DNA of 64,000 bases from Sequoia sempervirens (Eukaryota > Streptophyta > Pinopsida > Cupressales > Cupressaceae), in contig VDFB02275535.1 in assembly GCA_007258455.2 (NCBI GenBank), positions 24,505 through 88,504 on the forward strand. Reading direction: 5' to 3'. Under the pieces are notes generated by a model. The model saw only the letters and a program-made list of their open reading frames with translations, was not told where the DNA came from and made no database searches. How positions within the stretch are numbered: the stretch's first letter is position 1; each line of letters starts with the position of its first letter. A program made the translations under genes and the position numbers. Shown one piece after another: positions 10,810 through 22,010 of the stretch.

Positions 10810-12500
10810 TTGCGTAATTTAAATAGCTTACTTTTTCATGTTAGCATATTTTCCTTTCAAGCATTTAGTGTTCATAAAGTTTTGCATGGCTTGTATGATT
10901 CTATTTTCTCTACTCATGAGCATAATCTAGGAAAACAAAGTAAAACCTTTGACAAGCATGTTGGATACCCTCCTAGTATCTATCAGATTTGTAAGAATGA
11001 CATAACACAAGAGGATACAAGCATAGACAATCATGAAAATCATAATTTTTCTTCTCTTGATACCTCTCCTATTAGTGACAAAGGTATCTTGGTGAAAGAA
11101 GATACAATCATTCAGAGTCTTGATTGCCTCTCTCCTCCTACCCCATGGGAAGATATTAGGAAACAAGAAGATGAGATCATTGAAACATTTCTTAACACTT
11201 CCCCTACTTGTGAGAATTCTTTAGTGAAAGATGATACAATCATGGACAATCATGAAAATAACATTTGTAAAGAGGATATGTTGGTATTAAGAGATCCAAT
11301 GATTGAGAGTTATAGCTCATTATTTCTCCCCTTCCTAATGTCCCTAACATTTGGACAGGTCTATTTGAACAAAAAGATCCAATCATTGGCAAGTTTGAAA
11401 CTCATAATCATTCTTCTCTTAATGTCCCCCTATTTGTGATGAAGCTACTTTACAAAACCCAACCATGGAATGTGATGAACCTCTTGTTTGTTACTCTCCT
11501 AAAATATCTCCTACTAGGGTAAAAGTTATGAATGAAATCATGGATAACATGACAATCACATTTTTCCTTCTCCTAGTATCTCTCCTAGTTGTGAAGAAGA
11601 TATTTTAGTGTTAGAAGATCCAACCAATGAAAGTCATGAGAATCCTATTTGCCTCTCTCCTCCTAGTGAAAACATTATTGAACAAGAGAATACCATCATT
11701 GATAAACAAGAGAATCCAACCATTGATAACTCCCTTACTTATGATGAAGTCATTTTAGAAGAACCAACCTTTAAATGTCATGAACATATAGTTTTTAGCT
11801 CTCCTAAAAACTCTCCTACTAGGGAAGATATCATTGTGGAAGAAAATGATAACATCGACACATGTCTTTCAAATCATAGTGATGTGACTTCCTTGGACAA
11901 TGGAGAAAAAATGACACTAGACCCCCCTTCATTAGAAAAACATCAATCCAAAATTATTGAGGTTATGAACACACAAGTGTCCGTTAGATACCCATTGATT
12001 ATTGGACCTCCTAAATACCATGTAGGACATCTAGGTAAGAATCCTCTAAATCTTTACCCACCCTCACAATGACCACAAACTAAAAAAAAATCCATCTTCA
12101 TCCTTGAACCACCTAAGAATAATGTGTCGTAGCAACTGAGTTATAATACTATTGTTCATACATATAATACTAGAAACAATCCGCATCCAAGATAAACACC
12201 TTCAACATCCCTCCCATTTTATAACCCTATCTTGCCTGGTCCTCCTTGCTTTCCTTTACATAATGAAAAGGATTATAATCTCGTTGAACAACTAAAGAAT
12301 ACTCCTACTAAGATATCCTAATGGGACCTTATTCAAGCATCCCCTCATTATCATAACATGATTCAAAGTTCCTTACAACATGTTCCTACCCCACCTAATG
12401 TGTAATCAAATGATGTAGCAACCCAAATTCAAGCTATAACACCAAACAATTTAGACATTACTTTCCATCAAGATGAGTTACCCTTGCTTGAAGTGCAACA
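10810..12500 (+). pseudogene. Ty3-A acidic repeat ORF (gag-position protein)
   Basis: A decayed ORF of roughly 550 codons in the gag position. After a hydrophobic start region (MRNLNSLLF) it consists of degenerate units of about 30-40 residues with the pattern V-K-E-D-T-I-I-D-N-H-E-N, then S-S-L-x-T-S-P-T. They are rich in Asp, Glu, Ser and Pro (11000-11900). At about 12270-12350 it carries a motif common in plant gypsy polyproteins before protease: YNLVEQLKNTPTKIS, then WDLIQASP. Stops and one or more frameshifts break it near 11437-11600 and after 12072. Ty3-E carries a matching linker (DYDLIE, TPTKISLWELLQS) but only about one acidic unit. I cannot identify a standard capsid domain. Confidence 0.6.
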
Positions 12501-12963
12501 AAAAATGAATCTCTCATGATAATAGCTATATACAATAGGACTAAGATAAAAAGAACCCTTGTTGACAATGGCTCAACCCTTAATGTGTGCAGTGTAAACC
12601 CTTTGGATAGGCTTGGTGTGGATAAATCAAAAATTCAACCTGCCTCTTTATCTATTAGTGGGTTTGATAACATGGGAAAATGATCACTTGGTGTGATCAC
12701 ATTACCTATTACAATTGACAAAGTTACATTACAAAATCCTATGCGCGTTATGCCTCATGATCTTTCATATAATATCCTTTTAAGAAGACAATGGATTCAT
12801 GAGATACATGCGGTTCCTTCTACCCTTCATCACAAAATGAAATATGTCTACAACAACGAAGTGCACACACTTGACAATGATCATGAGCCTTACAGTGTTT
12901 TACAACTTGAAAAAGACAAGGAGAATCCTTTGAAGACATTAATACCAACTACACAAGTAGAAC
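12501..12963 (+). pseudogene. Ty3-A retropepsin-like aspartic protease, interrupted by LINE
   Basis: The frame contains the catalytic triplet context LVDNGSTLNVC, with D at 12564 (DNG in place of the commoner DSG/DTG; the D-N-G form occurs in plant gypsy relatives). It is followed by ISGFDN and the flap-to-end block MPHDLSYNILLRRQWIHEIHAVPS, then LHHKMKYV. A stop near 12681 splits the frame. The protease would cleave the Gag-Pro polyprotein. The coding region ends at the LINE target duplication (12947-12963) and resumes at 26996, where the G-patch module follows. Confidence 0.75.
12947..12963. repeat. LINE target-site duplication, left copy
   Basis: The 17-base sequence AACTACACAAGTAGAAC matches 26996-27012 with one mismatch. 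It marks the left edge of the LINE. Confidence 0.8.
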
Positions 12964-12979
12964 AAATTTATTATGAGAA

Positions 12980-14649
12980 ATGGAGACCATTGGTGAGGAG
13001 ACCATTAGGGAGAAGGTTGGTTCGGTGGCAAGCTTGAGTGATTTTAATTTAAACTCAATCCTTGAAAATCATGGAGAAATTCAGTTCGGTCAATCTACGG
13101 ATTTGGGGCTTTCTAATGTTGCTGCGGGGAAGGATAGATTGTGCAGTGTGGATGCGTTGGTGCTCTTTGGTGGCACGGCTGGGAAGGATGGGTTGTGCAG
13201 GGAGGATGTGGTCAAAGATGCATTTTCTGAGGGAAAGTATACGTTTGAGGCCTTCAAGGAGTCTTGTGATGGCTATCCTCTGAAGGAGGTGTTTCCAAAG
13301 GATCCTGGGGGTCATGTGATCACTGGTGATAATGGGCGGGCCCCATCTAGGGAATCATTTGTGGCTAATCTGAGAATTCCCTAATTGAGTGTGCTCCAAT
13401 GGGGGTTAGCCGATCGACGGGGTAGTCATCATTACTGGGGCAGAGATGGGTTGACCTTTTTTCCTCAAAACCTAAGGGAAAAGGTGTTGCATCTGAATCA
13501 TTTTCTTCTTCCAACATTGAAGGTGGCTTCGTATTATCCATTCCAGATTCTCTTGTTGACAAAACTATTGCTAGAATGGAATTCTCTCTGGTTGGCAAGT
13601 TTTTAGGTCCTCAACCTAACATTGAGGAGGTCTACACTTAGGTTCATAAGAAGTGGTCACTAAAAGGATAGGTTGAAGTTGCGGCTATGGCTAGAGGATT
13701 CTTCTCTTTTTCCTTTTCTTGTGATGAAGACTTGAGCACATTGTTTGAAAAAGGACCATGGTCCTTTGGGCATCTTACTCTGGTTTTACGCCCTTGGGAG
13801 CCTGGGATGGATCTATCTAAGTGCCTTTTTCATTCAGCCCCTATGTGGGTAAAGTTGCTAAACTTGCCTTTGGAATGTTGGGATGAAGAAGTGTTTAAGG
13901 CGGTGGCTAACTCTATTGGGTGGTTAGTCTCTATTGATGAAGCCACTCTCTCTAGAAGGCAACTGGTTACAACAAGATTTTTTGTCATGATTGACCAAGA
14001 TGTCATGATGCTTGAATTCTTTCACATTAACTCAAAAGTGGGATCCTAGAAGCACATATTGTCTTTGAAAATATTTCATTTACTTGCTTCAAATGTAAAA
14101 AAGAGGGCCACTGGGCTAAGGATTTCCCTGCGAAGGTGGCCCTACCTAAGGCTATTCCATAGAATAAGGTTTGGAAGGTCAAGGAGGCCAAGGGGACTTT
14201 GATTCCTTAGGAACAGTGTGAGTTAGATGCTAGCAACGACTTGGAGGGTGAAGTTAATATTGAAGATCATTCTGCCCCCTCATCCTAAGGTTGACAAGGA
14301 GTTTGGGAAATTTGTGGAGGATGCTGCTAGCCAGTCTGTGGATCATGTTTCAGATACTTTGTGCTCCCCTAAACATACCATTATGGAGCCTTCTATTGCC
14401 TCATCCCCCCCACTGGATCATGCGTCTAGGATGGTGGTTGGTGATGGCGGTTTGGTGGTTGTAGATACAAGGAGTAAGGATGAAGAAGGTTTTATTCTAG
14501 TGAGGGGAAGAAAGAAGAAGTCATCTGCTTCTCCTACTCCTCAACCCTACAAAGGTGTTACCACGAGAAGAAAAAAAGTGGACCGTGTGTTTGAACAGAA
14601 GAGCCAAGGGAGACCCTCTCTACAAAAAAGTAGTGAGAGCGATTGTTAG
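12980..14649 (+). pseudogene. LINE ORF1: DUF4283-like nucleic-acid-binding protein
   Basis: The ORF starts near METIGEETI, 16 bases inside the element. The central part (about 13440-14049) reads as the DUF4283 domain typical of plant LINE ORF1: MEFSLVGKFLGPQPNIEEVY, then ARGFFSFSF, EKGPWSFGHLTLVLRPW and WVKLLNLPLECWDEEV. A zinc knuckle follows at 14085-14129 (CFKCKKEGHWAKDF), where the fourth cysteine has become Phe. The C-terminal part (14227-14649) is a hydrophilic, Lys/Ser-rich tail (VRGRKKK). At least two frameshifts (near 13.4 and 14.05 kb) and internal stops break it. ORF1 proteins coat LINE RNA. Confidence 0.8.
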
Positions 14650-14720
14650 CGGAATATTGTAGAAGGGGTTCATAAAACCCTCTTCGATCTATGCTTGAAA
14701 AGCACCCCTTCATCATGCAA

Positions 14721-15479
14721 ATGAAGATTATTTCCTAGAAAATTAGGGGGTTGAATAATATGCATAAAAAAGACCTCCTGAACAACTTGGTATGGGACCA
14801 TAAGACAAACATTTTGTTGATTCAAGAAACGAAAATGCAAATTGATAAGTTGGAAGCTTTGAAGAATCTCTTTTTTAAGGACTATGGTTTTCATGGGGTT
14901 AGTTCTGAGGGACCCTCGGGTGGCATTGCAACCTTTTAGAATGCTAGGATGATCAAAGGTTTCCCTATTGTAGAAGGTTTTAATCATGTGGAGACAAAGT
15001 TTTTTTTGATTGCTCAGGACTCTTACTCTTGGGTTATATCCAATGTGTATGCTCCTAACCTAAAGAGGGCCATGAAGAAGTTATGGGATGACCTTGGGTG
15101 CCTTCGGTTGAATTTCTTAGAAAGCCCTTGGCTAGTGATGTGAGATTTCAACACTCCTTTGTGTGATAATGAGAAAGTTGGTCGTTCACAGGCCAATCCA
15201 GATAGCCATCTAGATTTAAGAATGTTCATTTATGATAATGTTCTTATTGATGTTAAGATGACTGGGGCTAAGTTTACTTGGTCCAACAGGTGCATTGGTG
15301 TGGATAATACTCAAGTTAGGTTGGACAGAGCTTTGACATTAGCGTCTTGGTTTGTGGATTTTGCTTGTTCCCTTTCCTCTATTATGAGATGCGAGTCTAA
15401 CCATTTTCCTATCTCTTTTGTGGTTGATAGGATTGGGGTAAGAAGCATTTTCCTTTTCAATTTAAATCCACGTGGTTAA
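14721..15479 (+). pseudogene. LINE ORF2 endonuclease domain
   Basis: The start MKIIS is followed by a stop where Trp is usual (the WN of WNIRG), then KIRGLNN. Further apurinic-endonuclease-like motifs in order are LIQETKMQ, GPSGGIATF, VISNVYAPN, DFNTPL (the GDFN motif with its Gly codon changed to a stop) and FTWSNRC plus QVRLDRAL. This domain nicks target DNA to prime reverse transcription. One frame is kept through three nonsense codons, and a frameshift follows near 15430-15480. Confidence 0.85.
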
Positions 15480-17450
15480 GGGATCTGAGGTTTATGGATT
15501 GTATTAAGAAATGGCAAAAAGTAAATAGTGATGGTAGTGCGATGTTTAGAGTATCCAAAAAGCTGACTTTTGTAAAAAGAAATCTCAAGAAATGGAATAG
15601 AGAGTCATTTGGTCATATTTTTGAATCTAAGAGTTATGTTATTCAAAGTCTATCTAGATGGTATTGAGGAGACCATTTAGACAAAGGGCTTATCGAAGGA
15701 CCTCCAGTTGCAGGAGGATGTCCTTCTCACTCAGTTGCATGACATTATTGCAAAGCAGGAAGATTTTTGGAGACAAAGATCTCGTGCAATTTGGTTAAAA
15801 TCTAGGTACCGCAACTCCAAGTTCTTTCATCTTTCTACCCTCAGGAATAAGTCATCTAATAGAATCTCCTCGATTTTGGATGATGGCTCACTATTGGAGG
15901 ATGATGAGGCTATTAGGAGAGCGACTGCTAACTTCTTCAAGCACCTGCTTAAGGATGATCTTGTGTGGGACCAAAATAGTGTGGAGGATTCGTTGGATGT
16001 TATCCCCAATTTAGTTTCGGAGGACCTGAATAGGGAGCTCACAACTATCCCTTCTGCCTTGGAAGTAAAGGATGCAGTCTTTTCTTTTGAGGGAAATAAG
16101 GCCCTTGGGCATGATGGTTTTATTTGTATGTTCTTTCAGTCGTGCTGGGAGATTGTTGCAGAAGATGTGATTAACACCACCAATGAGTTCTTTGGTTCTA
16201 GAAGATTACTTAGAGAGCTGAATGTGACCTTCATTATCCTGATCCCCAACTCTATTGATGCTAATAGCTTTGGTGAGTATCATCCGATTAGTTTATGTAA
16301 CTTCGTTTATAAATTTTTTTTGAAGGTGCTTGCCATTAGACTGTAAAAGTGCCTTCTGGATCTGATATCTAAACAATAAAGTGGCTTTTTCAAGGGCTGT
16401 CAAATCTTGGACTCTATTATAACTGTGCATGAACTTTCTCATTCTATTAATACTACTAAGAAGTTGGGCTTCTTCCTAAAATTGAACCTTCTTAAAGCTT
16501 ATGATAGGGTAAATTGGAGATTTTTGTTGGAGGTGCTGGATCGTTTTGGTTTTTGTCGAAAGTTTCTTCAACTTGTTGATCAACTTATCTCTACTCCATC
16601 TTTTGCTATGCTGGTGAATGGTTCTTCTTCCCCTTTTTTCTAGAGTTCACATGGTCTAAGACAGGGAGAGCCCATCTCTCTATTAATTTTCATCTTGATG
16701 GTGGAGGCTCTTGGTAGAAATATTCAGAAGGCTTTATTGATTGGGTCTCTGAAGGCCTTTCTCCTTCTTCTAGAGGTGATCCTATTACCCATCAACAATT
16801 TGTTGATGACACTATTCTGATGGGTGAATCCTCTATTAGTAAAGCCAGATCTATGAAGGCGTTGATTGAGGCTTATGGGAAGGCGTATGGTCAATGGATT
16901 AATCTTCCCAAGAGTCAATTTTTTTTCCTTAACACTATAGAAGCTCTGCAGTTAAAGCTTTCTAGGATTTATCATGCAATAGGGGTGAGCTCTTGTCTAT
17001 TTACTTGGGGCTTCCTTTATGTATCTATAAGATCCTAGAGTCCTTTTGGTTGGGTCTGTTGGATAAATTCATTAGAAATTTGGCGGGTTGGAAAGGGGCA
17101 CTTCTCAGTCAAGCGGGGAAGATGCAACTCATCTCTTCTACTCTTCAAAATTTGCCTCTGTATGCAATGAGTCTCTTTAGAATTCTTGTCAAATTTGAAG
17201 AGAAAATGGAACAAATAATGAGAATATTTTTGTGGTCGGGTATTGAAACCAAAGCTAGAATTCATCTTGTGGCTTGGGATTTGGTTTGTAAACCAAAGAA
17301 ATGGGGTGGGCTTGGCATCAGAAGTTTAAAAGCTTTCAATAAGGATCTCTTGTCGAAGAATGTTTGGAGACTCCTTAATGAGGAAGTGGGATGGGATTTC
17401 CTGGCTAGTAACAAGTATTTGCATGGCCTTGGGAGATCCTAGAATTTGCT
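15480..17450 (+). pseudogene. LINE ORF2 reverse transcriptase domain
   Basis: After a linker (KWNRESFGHIF), the long open piece 15708-16346 holds DFWRQRSRAIWLK, FHLSTLRNKSSNRI, NKALGHDGF (usual G-P-D-G changed) and the block ending FGEYHPISLCNFVYK. Motif A reads FLKLNLLKAYDRVNW (about 16480-16515); the usual catalytic Asp in KLD is Asn here. Motif B is LRQGEPISLLIF and motif C is QQFVDDTIL (about 16797-16823), which keeps both Asp residues. The thumb region continues in a shifted frame (LGLPLCIYK, then WKGALLSQAGKMQLI) to 17442. Several frame changes and stops show it is dead. Confidence 0.87.
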
Positions 17451-18340
17451 GACCTCTGATGATGTTCCTTTTGGTTTTTGCTTTTGGAGGAATATTGTTT
17501 TGCGCAAGGACTTGATTGCTAATGGTGTTAGATGGCTGCTAGGTGATGGTACCAAAATTCTCTTTCGGGAGGATGCTTGGTGTGACTTTAAACCTTTAAT
17601 CAATCTTCCCTGGGCTCCTCCCATTGTTCCTTTGTGCAAAAGTTTCTTTGGCATTAGGGTGGCTGATTATTTTCATAATGGGGAGTGAAAAAACTTCCAG
17701 GATTAGGACCCATCATTGAAGGTTCTAAAGGACTTCTTGTGCAATGTTCGTATCTCCATTTTCCCTAAGCTGGATAGGGTTGTTTGGGCTCCCTGTGCTA
17801 ATGGTAAGTTCACGATGGCTTTTTCCCTTGTTAATTCATTGGAAAAGCCTGAATATCTTCCTTTCTAAGGGACTTTATGGAATAAGAAGCTGATTCCCAA
17901 GGTGAATATCTTCTTCTAGCTGCTTATGCAAGGAAAAGTCTTAACACAAGACAATCTCTGTAAAAGGAGATTTGCTATATTCCTAATAGATGTGCTCTTT
18001 GTGAAGCTAATGTTGAGAGTCTTTCCATATCTTTCTTGGGTGCGATTTTTCCTCTCTTCTTTGGAATAAATTTCTTGGTCTTTGGAATCTGGATTGGGTC
18101 TTCCTAGATTCCCTTGATAAATTTGTTGACCAGTGGAAGTTCCCCTCCACCTCCCTCATTCTTCGATGGCTTTGGGATATTATGGCCCCACATATTACGT
18201 GGGGGTTATGGAAAGAATGAAACAACATAATCTTTCATGACTCTAAGCTAAAAGTTGGCAGTCTTTTCATCAAGATTCATCAGGCGATTCTAGAGAATTT
18301 TTCTATTATTGACTCTGAATCATCTCGTTGTGCCCTTGCT
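17451..18340 (+). pseudogene. LINE ORF2 C-terminal linker with zf-RVT-like region
   Basis: Fragments read in order as FWRNIVLRKDLI, WLLGDGTKILFREDAW, a zf-RVT-like cysteine segment (RCALCEANVES, about 17990-18015), then WDIMAPHITWGLWKE and NNIIFHDS. This part lies between RT and RNase H in plant LINE ORF2 proteins. Stops and frame changes are frequent. Confidence 0.7.
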
Positions 18341-18927
18341 TTGTGTCTAGCTAGGTATGACCTCTTGGTGATTTCTAACTGGAACATCACATCTATTCTT
18401 GCTATGAATCCTATGTCCAGTTTAAATGCTAGATTGAGTAATAAGAGGAAATCACCTCCTTCAAGGTGGGTTAAAGTTAATTTTGATGGGGCAAAAAAGG
18501 GTAACCTGGGCCTACAAGATGTGTGGGGTGTTGAGGAATGAAGATGGTAGAATCTTAGGCATGGTGGTGCTCCCATTGGGAAATGAGACAAATCACTATG
18601 CTAAGGCAAAGGCTACATTTATAAGCATAAAATATGTTGTGGATAGAGGTTACAATATGGGTCGAAGGTGATTCTTTAAACATCATCTATTATTTGTGTG
18701 GCACTCATCAGCCTAGCTAGAATGTGGAACAATTAATTAAAGATACTATAATCATGTTAAGTTCTTATGAAGAGACCCACGTATCTCACATTTTTCGAGA
18801 AGGAAACTCGTTGACTGATTTTTTTCCCAATGAGACTATCAGGTTAAATGAGTATCATACATGGGAGGAGGGCTCTATCCTTCCCAAGAAAGTGAAGATC
18901 TTAATGAGAAATGATGGCGTGGGATGA
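18341..18927 (+). pseudogene. LINE ORF2 RNase H domain
   Basis: WVKVNFDGAKKGN (about 18467-18505) gives the first catalytic Asp. After a frame change come LRNEDGRILGM and HYAKAKATFISIKYV, where the usual catalytic Glu is replaced. Next are WVEGDSLNII (third acidic position) and the terminal block HVSHIFREGNSLTDFF. A C-terminal RNase H is typical of many plant L1 elements and removes RNA from the hybrid. Normally the LINE ends soon after this domain; here another ORF follows 56 bases later. Confidence 0.85.
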
Positions 18928-20711
18928 GTTGATGTGGTGGCAATATTTAATCTTTAGTACCATCTCCTAACTCACACACTTTATGGGTTTAGTTTGGATT
19001 ACTGGCATTCGGTTGAGTGATTATCTCAAGGGTTTTCTTCTTCTAGTGTTCAAAGAGATGGGTGGTGACAAAACAAGAATAGAGCTGCACTCTTGTGCGG
19101 GTTTGAGGAAGAAAAAGAAGCTATGGAAGATTCTTCATCATAGGAATTTCATGCCTTTTTTAGAAAGGTTGCATTGGCATGACCCAAATGCCTCAGCGAA
19201 ATTTGTTTCTTGTTGGTGTAACCACAAGCTTCAGATAAAGGGCCTGAAAGTGGGTGTAAATGAGGAGCCGATTCCTACTGTGACTGGGATTTCGATGGTT
19301 GGCCGTAAGTTTTATAAGGAAAAGAAGAGCAATGAGTAAGCAATGGCCTAATTCTTCAAAGATGACGAGCAAAAAAAAATGATTAAGATGGAAAGTTGGG
19401 GCTATGAACGCAAGTCCCTCAAGAAGATATGGGCGGATGTTGTGGAGGTGATAATGCGCTATGTGACCCTGTAAGGCAGGTTTAATGCTATCCTAGGTCA
19501 CCATTTCACGCTTTTAAACCATTTCAGACATGGTTTGTTTATCTCTTTTCCATTTTTTCTATTATCTTCCATGAAGGTTTCTATTTATGCTCATTTAAAA
19601 AATAGGAGGGCTCTGGTCCTCCATGCAGGTCTCATTATTTTAATCATGGAGCATGTTAAGGCTCTTCTCCCTGCCCCTATTATTAAGGGAAAGGAGAAGA
19701 TTCCGAGTGAAGTTTCTGGTTTTTCAGGCTTGGATACTAGCATTGCAGATGAAGAGGAATGGAATGAAGAGGAAGATAATGGTTCCTTGTCCCCTGTGAC
19801 TACTTCCTCAAAAAAGAGGAAGAAGGGTATCCCTAAAAGAAATTGGGTAGCTAAGCACCTTGTTATTTTTGATAGTGAGGATATGAAGGTGGGATCAAAT
19901 GATTCCTCTCCTAGGAATGTGGATTTGGCTATTGGTCAGGGAGAAGCCGAAGCTAGAGGTAATGAGGAGGGTTTGCATAAAAATGTGCTGGTTATCAAAG
20001 CCAAGGATAAGTCAAGGAGGGTGTCCAAAAACATTGCAAAATTGAAGAACTAGGCCTTGAAAGTTTCTGCAAAGGATTCCAAGGTGATTTGTGAGGAGAA
20101 GGTTTCTGGTGGAAAGGCGGTGGAAATCGATGAATCCCTGGTTCATACCTCACCCAATGTGGAGGTGGAAGAAGAGAAGGGTCAAGATGAGGAGGATGCT
20201 GAGAGGAAGCATGCAAAGCCAGAGGCTCGAAAGGTAAATCCCCTTTCTGAGGACTTTTCTTATCTCGATGATGATTCTACCTCAATGTTTGAGTTGTTGG
20301 ACATGGCTAGGCCTGGGGCCACTGGAACTAAGGTATCTTAGTGGAATCTTCAAGAGTTTAATAAGGTTAACAATAAAATAAGAGGTTTGAAGGAGAACTT
20401 GAAGAATGTTTCGAAAAGCTCAGTGCTAGACATTTTGATAGATAGAATTGTGGACCTCGAGGGTTCCTTCCATGACTTCAAATCCTTGTATGAAGAATGA
20501 TTGGTTGGTTTGGAAGCCAAGATTTTGAATATGAATGTAGACATAAAGAAGCTTCTTTATGCAAGCCACATTTCAGTGAAAAATAGTGCAGACTCTTTGG
20601 AAGTCCTTTTTAGAAAGATTAGTGAGCTCAGGGAGGACCAAGTATATTTTTGTGAATTAATGGAGAAAGAGAATTCGACCAAAGGAAAAGGTAAAAAAGG
20701 TGAGGAAGATG

Positions 20712-21764
20712 TGTTGGAATCAAGAAACACTGAGAGGGGGGGTGAATTAGTGTTGTGCAATTTTTAACTTTATTAATCTGATCTCTCAAGTTCCTATAAC
20801 ATTCAGTCAAAAGAAAGATGCAAGAACATAAAACAATAATCCACAACACCATAACACAAGGATTTTTACATGGAAACCTTGTTAGGGGAAAAACCATGGT
20901 GGAGGTCAATCCACAATTTGAGTACTCAAGTATAAATGTTTTACAAAATGAGAATGCACTTGCATTCAAGCACATTGCCTAGATCTCTCTTCCTTACAAA
21001 ATATTTGGATTACATCAAAAGAGTTGAACTGAGAAAGTAGCATCTACAAATGCTTGATTACAGTTTCGGTTAGGCTCATAGATCGAATTCTGGGCCTTTT
21101 GTCTGATTCTATACTTCTTCTTTGTTCTGCCTTAATTCGCTTCACAAAATCCTCTTTTGCACAAGTGAAGCTATGCATAATCGCTCAACTTACCTTTTGA
21201 AATTCACAACACACATTAACTTGCATTGAACACACCCCAAAATGAAATAATCAATCACTTATATATATCCGCTAAGGATTTAATTACTTCATGTCGGCTT
21301 CAATAAAATAGAAAATATTTACCAACTGTCAGCTCAAATTATGAGTAACATTTAATGCACATCCACCAAAGTCGGCCACAACATAGTGAGGACCCAAAAC
21401 AAAATCTCCAATATGAAAATACTCCAAAGAATTTCGCCTTGAACATCCACAACACCCCACATTCACTTAGTCGGCCTTCTAGCACTGTTGAACAGAAAAT
21501 TGAATGACTGGATCTCCTAACTCGTACACCAATTGATGCGATGACACAAAAATCGAGAATAAGACATTCTAGATACCCAACGACCTTCCCTAAGATCCAC
21601 AACCCAAACTGATAAACTGGTAATGCAAATAGATTGACAGATTCAACTTCATCCGGATACCCCATTCTTTACTCTGTCTCCTGGTATGGTTAGATACTGA
21701 AGTGTAGACTAGATCAATGACTTAGGTTTCCATCAATGACAACACCAGATGCCATATGCCAACA
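20712..21764 (-). repeat. LTR-D 3' LTR
   Basis: Read on the minus strand it begins TGTTGGCATATGGC and ends CCAACA. It is near-identical in layout to 25510-26593, apart from scattered substitutions and a ~20-base length difference near 20980 against 25780. Confidence 0.9.
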
Positions 21765-21778
21765 ATCTCCCCCTTTGG
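21765..21778 (-). promoter_or_regulatory. LTR-D polypurine tract
   Basis: On the minus strand CCAAAGGGGGAGAT lies directly against the 3' LTR. It is the plus-strand DNA priming site. Confidence 0.85.
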
Positions 21779-22010
21779 CATTGATGGCAACATTTAGTGA
21801 AAAATGACTAAGTTTCAAAACCTTCAAGACTTCAAAAAGCCATAGCTGACAAAACTCCCCTTGAATTTGATAAGGCATTTTTCACTGCTCTCTCTCCCCT
21901 TTTGATATCAATGAAAAAAAGATAAAATATTTTCCTACAGTATTCCCTATGAAGTGTAACCAAAAACATACTTATTCAAATTTTTTGAAGAAATACAACC
22001 GCTATTTGTG

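Noticed and set aside
13055..13315. Minus-strand and alternate-frame ORFs over LINE ORF1
   Set aside because: Shadows of ORF1; the DUF4283 blocks are on the plus strand.
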